From assembly GCA_000716465.1 (NCBI GenBank), contig JNWL01000005.1, forward strand, positions 62,001 to 126,000: a DNA stretch of 64,000 nucleotides, read 5' to 3'. The notes below the pieces were generated by a model. The model saw only the letters and a program-made list of their open reading frames with translations, had not been told where the DNA came from and did no database searches. This document shows positions 57,449-64,000 of the stretch, in pieces (position 1 is the first letter of the stretch; each line of letters starts with the position of its first letter). The stretch comes from Streptomyces bikiniensis (GTDB lineage Bacteria > Actinomycetota > Actinomycetes > Streptomycetales > Streptomycetaceae). Position numbers and translations under genes: made by a program.

Positions 57449-58042
57449 ATGGCTCGGGCGGGACTGTCGGCGGAGCGAGTGACGGCCGTGGGCGCCGAGT
57501 TGGCGGACGAGGTCGGGTTCGAGCGGGTGACCATGGCGCAGGTGGCACGGCGGCTGGGCGTGAAGGACGCGAGCCTCTACACACATGTGCGCGGTCTTGA
57601 GGACCTGCGCGGGAGGATCGCGCTCCTCGCGGCGGACGAGAAGACCCTCCGCATCGCCGAGGCCACCGCCGGGCGGGCGGGCAAGGACGCGCTGGTCGCG
57701 TTCGCCGACGCCTGGCGGGAGTACGCCCACCGGCACCCGGGCCGCTACGCCGCGACCCAGAGCACGGTACGGATCGACCCCGAGCTGGCCGTGGACGCGC
57801 CCGGGCCCCGGCGGGCGGTCGAGCTGACCTACGGGATGCTGCGCGGCTACGGCCTCGCCGAACCCGATCTGACCGACGCTGTACGGCTGCTGCGCAGCAC
57901 CTTCCACGGGTTCGTCGCCCTGGAGGCGACGGGCCGGTTCGCGCACGAGCGGACGCCGCAGCAGTCGTGGACCCGGGCCCTCGACGCCCTGCACGTCCTC
58001 CTGGAGCACTGGCCCGCTTCCCGAGAAGGAGACCCCTCGTGA
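57449..58042 (+). CDS. TetR family regulator (WHG-type C-terminus)
   Basis: A 197-residue regulator with a TetR helix-turn-helix (VTMAQVARRLGVKDASLYTHVRGLEDLRGRI, about 27-57) and a C-terminal WHG-type ligand domain (STFHGFVALEATGRFA). It ends in a GTGA overlap with the hydrolase gene, so the two are translated together. The likely targets are its own operator-like repeats. The ligand may be a substrate of the hydrolase, by inference. Confidence 0.9.
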   Translation: MARAGLSAERVTAVGAELADEVGFERVTMAQVARRLGVKDASLYTHVRGLEDLRGRIALLAADEKTLRIAEATAGRAGKDALVAFADAWREYAHRHPGRYAATQSTVRIDPELAVDAPGPRRAVELTYGMLRGYGLAEPDLTDAVRLLRSTFHGFVALEATGRFAHERTPQQSWTRALDALHVLLEHWPASREGDPS

Positions 58043-58881
58043 CCGACGTGACCACCGGTGGCCTGCGCGTGAACGGCGCGACCCTGCATTACGAGGTGCG
58101 TGGCCGCGGCCCGCTCCTGCTGCTGATCCCCGGAGGAGCGGGCGGCGCGGCCTCCTTCGACGGCGTCGCCGACGAACTGGCGTCCTCGTACACGGTCGCG
58201 ATCTACGACCCGCGCGGCATGTCCCGCAGCGTGCTGGACGATCCGGGAGCCGAGCAGAGCGTCGTCGAGCACGCCGAGGACGCGTTCCGGCTCGTCGAGC
58301 TGCTGTCACCGGACGAGCCGGCCCGGGTGTTCGGCGCCAGCTCGGGTGCGATCACCGCCCTGCACCTGCTCACCGTCCATCCCGAACGCCTCTCCCGCGT
58401 CGTGGCGCACGAGCCGCCCGTGGTGGAGGTCCTGCCGGACGCGGCCGAGCACCGTGCCCTCGTCGCCCGGGTGACCGAGACCCTGCGCACCCAGGGGCTC
58501 ATGCCGGCGATGGGCGAGTTCGCGGCGGGTCTGAGGAAGGAGGGCGCCCCCGTCGGGCCGGAGGCCGGCACCGCGCTTCCGCCGCAGGCGGTGGCGCGTG
58601 CGGAGCGGACGATGGCGAACCTGCCGTACTTCGTGGGGAGCATCGTGCCCCGCTTCATGGCCTACGTCCCCGACGCCGACCGCCTGGAGGCGCTGGCGGA
58701 CCGGCTCGTGCTCGCCGGCGGCCAGGATTCGCGCGGCGAACTTCCCTACCGTGCGGCCGCGTTCCTGGCCGAAAGGCTCGGCACCACCCTCCGGCACTTC
58801 CCCGGCGGACACACCGGCCTGACCACACATCCCGACGAGTTCGGCGAACTCCTGCGGAAGGCCCTGGCCGTCCCGGCCTGA
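58039..58881 (+). CDS. Alpha/beta hydrolase
   Basis: A 280-residue hydrolase with the oxyanion region LLLIPGGAGGAASF, nucleophile elbow GASSGA (Ser in GxSxG) and a terminal histidine in FPGGHTGLTTHPDEF. An acid residue probably lies in AGGQDSRGELP. No signal peptide. The GTG overlaps the tetR stop. The substrate is not recognisable; an ester or lactone hydrolase controlled by the TetR protein is the simplest reading. Confidence 0.88.
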   Translation: MTDVTTGGLRVNGATLHYEVRGRGPLLLLIPGGAGGAASFDGVADELASSYTVAIYDPRGMSRSVLDDPGAEQSVVEHAEDAFRLVELLSPDEPARVFGASSGAITALHLLTVHPERLSRVVAHEPPVVEVLPDAAEHRALVARVTETLRTQGLMPAMGEFAAGLRKEGAPVGPEAGTALPPQAVARAERTMANLPYFVGSIVPRFMAYVPDADRLEALADRLVLAGGQDSRGELPYRAAAFLAERLGTTLRHFPGGHTGLTTHPDEFGELLRKALAVPA

Positions 58882-58958
58882 GGTCCGGAGCGGTTCGAGC
58901 ACCGGGGTCGTGGCCCTGGTGGGGCTCCCGGGGCGCGGGATCGCGTTGGATGGGTGCC

Positions 58959-60341
58959 ATGACGACATCTTTCGAAGCTCTGCTGCCCGGAACCGCGCGA
59001 GCCCTGCTGCACCGGGTCGCGGTGGCCCAGTCCGAGGGGCGGGCGCCCTCCCTCGTGGGAGCGGTGGTCCGTGACGGAGCGCTGGTGTGGAGCGGGTCGC
59101 GCAGTTGCGTGGACGGCCACGCGCCGGACGCCGACACGCAGTTCAGGATCGGCTCGATCACCAAGGTGTTCACCGCCGTCCTGGTGATGCGGCTGCGGGA
59201 CGAGGGGGTCCTCCGGCTGGACGATCCGCTGGAGCTGCATCTGAAGGGGACGGGCGTCGGCGAGGTGACGATCGCTCAACTCCTCTCCCACAGCGGCGGA
59301 CTCGCGGCCGAGACGCCCGGCGCGTGGTGGGAGCGCTCGTCCGCCGCGCTGCGGCCGGAGCTCTCCGACGTCCTGGGGGAGCGGCCCTTCCTCCAAGCGC
59401 CGGGACGCCGCCACCACTACTCCAACCCCGGCTACACCCTGCTGGGTTCCCTGGTCGAGGAGCTGCGCGGGCGGCCCTGGGAGGAGGTGCTGCGCCGCGA
59501 GATCCTGGAACCGCTGGGGATGGACCGTACGACGGCCGATCCGGTCGCCCCGCACGCCGGCGGCTGGGCGGTGCACCCCTGGGCCGATGTGATGCTGCCC
59601 GAACCGTCCGAGGACCTCGGTCTGATGGCGCCGGCGGGCCGGCTCTGGTCGACGGCGGCCGACCTCGCCCGGTTCGCCACTTTCCTCGCGGAGGGGGACG
59701 AGCGCGTGCTCGGCGCGGCCTCCGTGGCGGAGATGCGTGCCCCGGCCTCCGTGCCGGGCGAGGGGGACTGGGAGGGGAGCTACGGACTCGGGCTCCAGCT
59801 CCTCCGCCGGGACGGCCGGACCCTGATCGGCCACACCGGCTCCCTGCCGGGCTTCGTCGCCTGTCTGTGGGTGAGCGTGGAGGACGGCCTTGCGGGGATC
59901 GCCCTCGCCAACGCCACCTCGGGGCCGCTGGTGGGGGCCGTGGCCGCCGATCTCGTACGGATCGTGGCGGAGGCTGAGCCGAGGCTCCCGGAGCCGTGGC
60001 GACCCCTTCCCGCGGCGGAGGTCGACGCGGAGCTGCTGTCCCTGACCGGGCCCTGGTACTGGGGCACGTACGCCTACGGGCTGCGGCTCGGCCCCGAGCG
60101 CGGTGTGGTGCTCGAACCCCTGAAGGGCGCCGGACGACGGGCCCGGTTCCGGGCGCTGCCCGACGGCGGCTGGGTCGGGCTGAACGGCTACTACGAGGGG
60201 GAGACGCTTCGGGTGGTGCGGCGCCCGGACGGAAGCGTGAGCCACCTCGACCTCGGCTCCTTCGTCTTCACCCGCGAGCCGTACGAGCCGGGGGAGGCGG
60301 TGCCGGGAGGCGTGGACGAGGCGGGCTGGCGGGGCCTCTGA
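58959..60341 (+). CDS. Serine hydrolase of the beta-lactamase family
   Basis: A 460-residue class C/D-peptidase-like enzyme with catalytic SITK (RIGSITKVFTAVLV), the Tyr motif YSN in HHYSNPGYTLLG, and HTG in IGHTGSLPG. The C-terminal 120 residues form an added beta domain. No clear signal peptide is visible, so it is probably cytoplasmic and may act on D-amino acid or ester substrates. The ATG at 58959 has GGATGGG upstream; the ATG at 58950 is an alternative. Confidence 0.88.
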   Translation: MTTSFEALLPGTARALLHRVAVAQSEGRAPSLVGAVVRDGALVWSGSRSCVDGHAPDADTQFRIGSITKVFTAVLVMRLRDEGVLRLDDPLELHLKGTGVGEVTIAQLLSHSGGLAAETPGAWWERSSAALRPELSDVLGERPFLQAPGRRHHYSNPGYTLLGSLVEELRGRPWEEVLRREILEPLGMDRTTADPVAPHAGGWAVHPWADVMLPEPSEDLGLMAPAGRLWSTAADLARFATFLAEGDERVLGAASVAEMRAPASVPGEGDWEGSYGLGLQLLRRDGRTLIGHTGSLPGFVACLWVSVEDGLAGIALANATSGPLVGAVAADLVRIVAEAEPRLPEPWRPLPAAEVDAELLSLTGPWYWGTYAYGLRLGPERGVVLEPLKGAGRRARFRALPDGGWVGLNGYYEGETLRVVRRPDGSVSHLDLGSFVFTREPYEPGEAVPGGVDEAGWRGL

Positions 60342-60375
60342 GCCCCTTGGCCGGAGGCTCTGCGGTACGGGCTGT

Positions 60376-60391
60376 CGTTTCACGTGAAACC
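60376..60391. promoter_or_regulatory. parS site (first of a pair)
   Basis: CGTTTCACGTGAAACC keeps the 14-base parS core. It lies in the gap between two convergent genes. Confidence 0.92.
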
Positions 60392-60394
60392 GGG

Positions 60395-60410
60395 CGTTTC
60401 ACGTGAAACG
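60395..60410. promoter_or_regulatory. parS site (second of a pair)
   Basis: CGTTTCACGTGAAACG, 19 bases centre to centre from the previous copy and so almost touching it. A tandem pair offers two adjacent ParB loading points. Confidence 0.92.
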
Positions 60411-60429
60411 GAGCACGGGGGCGCACACG

Positions 60430-60882
60430 TCAGAGGGACTTCTTGAATCCCACGTGGGAGGCCTCGAAGCCGAGCCGCTCGTAGAAGCGATGGGCATCGG
60501 TGCGGGTGGCGTCGGAGGTCAGCTGGACGAGGCTGCAGCCCTGTCGGCGCGACTCCTCGACGGCCCACTCGATGAGCTGTGTCCCGAGGCCGCTGCCGCG
60601 CTCGTCGGCATGGATGCGGACGGCTTCGATGATCGAACGGGTGGCCCCCTGGCGGGAGAGCCCCGGGATGATCGTCAGCTGAAGAGTGCCGACGACCTTG
60701 CCCTCGCGCACGGCCACGACGGGAAGCTGATGAGGGTCGTTCGCCAAGCGCTCGAAGGCGGCGAGGTACGGGGTGAGGTCGTCGGGGGACTCGCGCTGCG
60801 CACCCAGCGGGTCGTCGGCGAGCATCGCGACGATGGCAGGAAGGTCTTCCACGGTGATCGGGCGCATTTCAAGATCGCTCAT
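60430..60882 (-). CDS. GNAT family N-acetyltransferase
   Basis: A 150-residue acetyltransferase. The acetyl-CoA loop is IHADERGSGLGTQLIEWAVEESRRQGC, and SDATRTDAHRFYERLGFEASHVGFKKSL is the typical C-terminus, close to PhnO/MarR-linked GNATs. The MarR family gene lies upstream (60921-61379), 38 bases away on the same strand, so they are probably one unit. Confidence 0.9.
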   Translation of the reverse strand: MSDLEMRPITVEDLPAIVAMLADDPLGAQRESPDDLTPYLAAFERLANDPHQLPVVAVREGKVVGTLQLTIIPGLSRQGATRSIIEAVRIHADERGSGLGTQLIEWAVEESRRQGCSLVQLTSDATRTDAHRFYERLGFEASHVGFKKSL

Positions 60883-60920
60883 GAGGCGCAGCGTACGCCC
60901 GGCCGTCTCCGTGCCGGGGG

Positions 60921-61379
60921 TCAGACGGGGGCGCCCACGCCCTCCACGACCCGGACCAGCGGCGCCAGCTCGGGGTTCTTGGCCGCTTCGTCGAGAGCCT
61001 CGCGCAGGGCGCTGTCGTTGGTGGGCCGGGCCTCTTCGAGGAGCTTCAGGCCCTCCTCGGTCACATCGGTGTAGATGCCGCGCCGGTCGGTGGCGCAGAG
61101 GTAGCGGGTGAGCAGCCCCCGGTCCTCAAGACGGGTGACGAGCCGGGTGGTGGCGCTCTGGCTGAGCACGACCGCGTCGGCGACCTGCTTCATCTGGAGG
61201 TGCCCGCCGGGGCCGTTGTGCTGGCGGCTGAGGACGTCGAGCAGCGAGTACTCCCGCACGCTCAGGCCGTGACGGGACTCCAGGGCGCGCTCCAGGTGGG
61301 ACTCGATCCTGCCGTGCAGCAGGGAGAGGGCGCACCAGCGCTGGGAGAGTGCGGTGAGTGCGGGGTCCGTCGCGGTCAT
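60921..61379 (-). CDS. MarR family transcriptional regulator
   Basis: A 152-residue MarR regulator. The winged helix covers LSVREYSLLDVLSRQHNGPGGHLQMKQVADAVVLSQSATTRLVTRLEDRGLLTRYL, with the wing DRRGIYTDVTEEG. The ATG at 61379 replaces a longer frame that would run through the operator. A 6-bp inverted repeat at 61437-61456 and an 8-bp tandem repeat lie upstream. It probably controls itself and the downstream GNAT gene. Confidence 0.9.
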   Translation of the reverse strand: MTATDPALTALSQRWCALSLLHGRIESHLERALESRHGLSVREYSLLDVLSRQHNGPGGHLQMKQVADAVVLSQSATTRLVTRLEDRGLLTRYLCATDRRGIYTDVTEEGLKLLEEARPTNDSALREALDEAAKNPELAPLVRVVEGVGAPV

Positions 61380-61436
61380 GGTCTCTCCTCGGTCTCTCCT
61401 CGGCACCGGAGCGGCTTGGATCCAGCGTAAAGGATG

Positions 61437-61456
61437 AGACGCAATAATGCGCGTCT
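61437..61456. promoter_or_regulatory. Candidate MarR operator
   Basis: AGACGC and GCGTCT, 8 bases apart, flank an AATAAT core 57 bases before the marR start. The wider region TTGCAGACGCGCATTATTGCG (minus strand) has TTGC ends as in many MarR sites. Confidence 0.5.
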
Positions 61457-61471
61457 GCAAGTAATTCTGTT

Positions 61472-61527
61472 CCCGGATGCCCGGATGCCCGGATGCCCGG
61501 ATGCCCGGATGCCCGGATGCCCGGATG
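61472..61527. repeat. 8-bp tandem repeat CCCGGATG x7
   Basis: Seven perfect consecutive copies of CCCGGATG, followed by a partial CCCGGA. It lies upstream of marR and just beyond the 3' end of the next GNAT gene. The unit is not a multiple of three, and slippage would alter promoter spacing. Confidence 0.95.
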
Positions 61528-61593
61528 CCCGGAGCCGGTCGAGGGGCGGGCCACCCGGCTCCGGGGTGCTCCGGGGTACGTCGTGTCGGCCGC

Positions 61594-62457
61594 CTATCCG
61601 GCCGCGACCGTGAGGGGGGCGAAGCGGCGGCGCCAGTCGCCGGGGAGGTCGGACAGGGAGCGGACCATCACCGAGTTCGTGGCGATCGGGTCGACGCCGT
61701 TCTCCTTCACCCAGCTCAACAGAGACGTGTGGCGTACGTCGATGTCCGTGCGCAGGGGGCGGTCGGAGGCGGCTGCCAGAGAGGCGATCAGGGCCTTGGC
61801 CGTGGCCGGGTCCCGGGCGATCAGCGGTCCGACGACATGGGTGTCCATGTTGGGCCAGGCCGCCGCGAAGCCCGTGATCTCGCCGTTCTCCTCCGCGACC
61901 CGGAGATGGTCGGCGAAAGCGGGGAGCCGGGTGATCACATGGGTGCGGTCGAGACCGAAGACCTCCAGGTCCAGGCGGAGGATCGCCTGGAGATCGTCCG
62001 CCGTCGCCGGGCGCACCGGGACGGCCGGAGCGGGCGTGGCGAAGGTGAAGCGCCCGCGCACCATCTCCGCACGGCTCGTCTCCGTGAAGTCCAGCTGCTC
62101 GTAGAGCGGCTGCCCGTTCGCCGTGGCGTGCAGGGTGAGCGGGGTGTCCCCGACCTCCTCCAGGACGTGTCGCATGAGCCGGCGTCCCACCCCTTGGCGC
62201 GCGTACCGCTCGGCGACGAGCACCATGCCGATCGCGGCGAGTCCCGGCCCGTACGAGGTGACCACACAGCAGGCGAGCAGCCCCTCGCCCGTGGGGTCGT
62301 CGATGCCGTACCCGGTACCGACGGTGAGCAGGAAGCCCCACTTGTGCTCCTCACGGGGCCATCCCCGGTTCTCGGAGAGGTCGGCGCAGGCGAGGAGGTC
62401 GCCGGGGGTGAGGCGCCGGACGGGAAGTTGTGCGAGGGCGGTGGGAGAAATCGGCAT
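61594..62457 (-). CDS. Tandem GNAT N-acetyltransferase
   Basis: A 287-residue protein with two GNAT-like halves. The first has the acetyl-CoA loop VAERYARQGVGRRLMRHVLEEVG (about 81-103) and a C-terminal LYEQLDFTET. The second (from about 148, VRPATADDLQAILRLDLEVFG) lacks an obvious binding loop and resembles the YitH/HolE-type acetyltransferase C-domain. The substrate is unknown. Confidence 0.85.
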   Translation of the reverse strand: MPISPTALAQLPVRRLTPGDLLACADLSENRGWPREEHKWGFLLTVGTGYGIDDPTGEGLLACCVVTSYGPGLAAIGMVLVAERYARQGVGRRLMRHVLEEVGDTPLTLHATANGQPLYEQLDFTETSRAEMVRGRFTFATPAPAVPVRPATADDLQAILRLDLEVFGLDRTHVITRLPAFADHLRVAEENGEITGFAAAWPNMDTHVVGPLIARDPATAKALIASLAAASDRPLRTDIDVRHTSLLSWVKENGVDPIATNSVMVRSLSDLPGDWRRRFAPLTVAAG

Positions 62458-62817
62458 GCCTTTCAGGCTGTCCGACGCGTTGATCTTCCGTCCACTGCTT
62501 TACCGGATCCGGTCGCCTCCCGGAGGAGTGTTCGTCCCACCTCGTGGCATACGAACCGTGGCATACGAACGATGTTTCACGTGAAACCCGGAGTGAGGCG
62601 GTCCCACCGTGCTTCTGCCGGAGCCGGCTTCTGCCGGACCTGCCGGTCCCGGCTTCCGCCGAGCCCGCCGGACCTGCCGGAAAAATCCTGGTCCAAAACA
62701 GCGGAGCTTAGCCAGAAACCCGGCCCTATGGACCGAGAACACCGCTTTCCGTCCCCGAAGGCGGTCGGACCCCTCATGCTGCGTTCACGGAAGCCCGGCC
62801 AGCACAAGGCGAGGCAC
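62458..62817. other. Intergenic region with parS and GCCGGA-rich stretch
   Basis: No gene. It contains a parS site at 62573-62588 and then a GCCGGA/TGCCGG-rich stretch (about 62610-62690). The promoter of the flavohaemoglobin-like gene should lie here, but no motif was found with confidence. Confidence 0.5.
62573..62588. promoter_or_regulatory. parS site
   Basis: TGTTTCACGTGAAACC keeps the 14-base core. It lies between the divergent GNAT and flavohaemoglobin-like genes and is the site furthest from oriC in this window. Confidence 0.92.
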
Positions 62818-64000
62818 ATGATGGATGCTCCGACCCCCACGACGGACGCGAAGGACGCGGACGAGCACGAACCCCCGGTGGTGGACGGGAAGGCACCCCC
62901 GATATCCCGAGGACCCTCCGTCGACGCGGTCCTCGTCCGCCGCACCCTGGCGGAGATCGCGCCGGTCGCCGACCGGGTGACCTCGTACTTCTACGCCCTG
63001 CTCTTCGTGCAGAACCCCGGGCTGCGCGACATGTTCCCCGTCGCCATGGACACCCAGCGGGACCGGCTGCTCAAGGCCCTCCTGACGGCGGCCGAGCACC
63101 TGGACGACACCCCGGTCCTCACCGCGTACCTGGAGAACCTCGGCAGGGGGCACCGGAAGTACGGCACCCACTCCGCCCACTACCCGGCCGTCGGCGAGGC
63201 CCTCATCGGAGCCCTCGCCCGGTACGCGACGAAGACCTGGAACGACGGGACCCAGGCGGCCTGGGTGCGTACGTACACGACGATCTCCCAGATCATGATC
63301 GACGCGGCGGCGGCGGACGAAAGGTCCGCTCCCGCCTGGTGGCACGCCGAGGTGGTCTCCCACGACCTGCGCACCCCGGACGTCGCCGTCGTCACCCTCC
63401 GGCCCAACCAGCCCTACCCCTTCCTCGCCGGGCAGTACACGACGCTGGAGACCCCGTGGTGGCCGCGGATCTGGCGCCACTACTCCTTCGCCTCGGCGCC
63501 GCGACCGGACGGGCTGCTCTCCCTCCACGTCAAGGCCGTCCCGGCCGGCTGGGTCTCCAACGCGCTGGTCCACCGGGCGCGCCCCGGCGACGTGCTGCGG
63601 CTCGGGCCGCCGAGCGGCTCCATGACGGTCGACCACTCCACGGACACCGGACTGCTCTGCCTGGGCGGCGGCACGGGGATAGCGCCGATCAAGGCCCTGG
63701 TCGAGGACGTCGCCGAACACGGGGACCGGCGGCCGGTCGACGTCTTCTACGGGGCGCGCAGCGGGCACGACCTCTACGACATCGACACGATGCTGCGGCT
63801 CCAGAAGACCTTCCCCTGGCTCTCCGTCCACCCGGTCACCGGGGCGCAGGGGCACCTCCCGGACGCGGTCTGCCGCTACGGGCCCTGGGGGGAGCGCGAC
63901 GCCTACCTCTCGGGCCCGCTGGGCATGGTCCGGCGCGGAGTGGACGCGCTGCGGGGAGCGGGAGTCCCCTCGGAGCGCATCCGCCACGACTTCCTCGCCG
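62818..64000 (+). CDS. Flavohaemoglobin-like globin and NAD(P)H oxidoreductase (3' end beyond window)
   Basis: A reading frame of at least 394 residues that runs off the window. The N-terminal tail of about 30 residues is charged. A globin domain follows (VRRTLAEIAPVADRVTSYFYALLFVQNP), with the proximal histidine probably in GRGHRKYGTH. The reductase half has the FAD motif RHYSFAS, the NAD(P) motif CLGGGTGIAPIKALV and the YLSGPLGMV region. Such proteins convert nitric oxide to nitrate or act in redox signalling. The start may be 62818, 62821 or the upstream ATG 62776; AAGGCGAGG precedes 62818. Confidence 0.9.
   Translation, partial: MMDAPTPTTDAKDADEHEPPVVDGKAPPISRGPSVDAVLVRRTLAEIAPVADRVTSYFYALLFVQNPGLRDMFPVAMDTQRDRLLKALLTAAEHLDDTPVLTAYLENLGRGHRKYGTHSAHYPAVGEALIGALARYATKTWNDGTQAAWVRTYTTISQIMIDAAAADERSAPAWWHAEVVSHDLRTPDVAVVTLRPNQPYPFLAGQYTTLETPWWPRIWRHYSFASAPRPDGLLSLHVKAVPAGWVSNALVHRARPGDVLRLGPPSGSMTVDHSTDTGLLCLGGGTGIAPIKALVEDVAEHGDRRPVDVFYGARSGHDLYDIDTMLRLQKTFPWLSVHPVTGAQGHLPDAVCRYGPWGERDAYLSGPLGMVRRGVDALRGAGVPSERIRHDFLA

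Noticed and set aside
61472..61527. 8-bp repeats as CRISPR or attachment site
   Set aside because: There are no spacers, no cas genes and no integrase nearby; it is a simple tandem repeat.

Overview
The window is high-GC actinobacterial DNA and matches the replication-origin region of a Streptomyces chromosome. The evidence is the gene order (crgA, rhomboid protease, cyclophilin, gyrA, gyrB, dciA, recF, gnd, dnaN, oriC, dnaA, rpmH, rnpA, yidD, yidC, jag, rsmG, parA, parB, trxA, trxB, sigM, murJ, cca, ino1, rpsF, ssb, rpsR, rplI, dnaB), the frequent GTG starts, the many DnaA boxes and the Streptomyces-type parS sites. The species cannot be named from sequence alone, but the layout closely follows the SCO3854-SCO3912 stretch of S. 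coelicolor as I remember it.

Left arm (1-19580). crgA, a rhomboid protease, a cyclophilin and two small envelope proteins are followed by an MFS transporter with a repetitive N-terminus. Next come tRNA-Ala, an HTH regulator paired with a Ser/Thr kinase, a secreted membrane-anchored protein, a DLW-39 microprotein and tRNA-Ile. The replication block DUF3566-gyrA-gyrB-dciA-recF-gnd-dnaN then runs away from the origin on the minus strand, co-directional with the leftward fork.

Origin (about 19581-20444). The intergenic region between dnaN and dnaA carries at least 17 DnaA-box-like 9-mers. Two more DnaA-box groups lie near the window edges, at 333-567 and at 55608-55739 in front of dnaB. dnaA has a recognisable promoter with a DnaA box next to its -35 element, as expected for autoregulation.

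Right arm (20445-64000). The rpmH-rnpA-yidD-yidC-jag-rsmG-parAB block is followed by GNAT, trxA/trxB with a textbook sigma-R promoter, anti-sigma/sigM, a murJ and separate pseudokinase pair, a DUF6049 secreted protein and CCA-adding enzyme. After these come an MFS exporter, ino1 with its PadR regulator, a class A penicillin-binding protein, a GT-C glycosyltransferase, an alanine-racemase-like gene with femX, and the rpsF-ssb-rpsR-rplI operon. The arm ends with a MATE transporter, dnaB, a TetR/hydrolase pair, a serine hydrolase, two GNATs, a MarR regulator and the start of a flavohaemoglobin-like gene cut by the window edge. Ten parS sites were found, all on this side of oriC.

Functionally the window combines replication initiation and control (DnaA, DnaN, DnaB, DciA, gyrase, RecF, SSB), origin segregation (ParABS), membrane-protein insertion (YidC/YidD/Jag), thiol redox and peptidoglycan assembly (MurJ, PBP, FemX). 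I see no phage, IS transposase, CRISPR array or biosynthetic cluster. The least explained items are the satellite DnaA-box groups, parS sites inside genes, the split MurJ/pseudokinase pair, several perfect inverted repeats that look like operators, and short tandem repeats.
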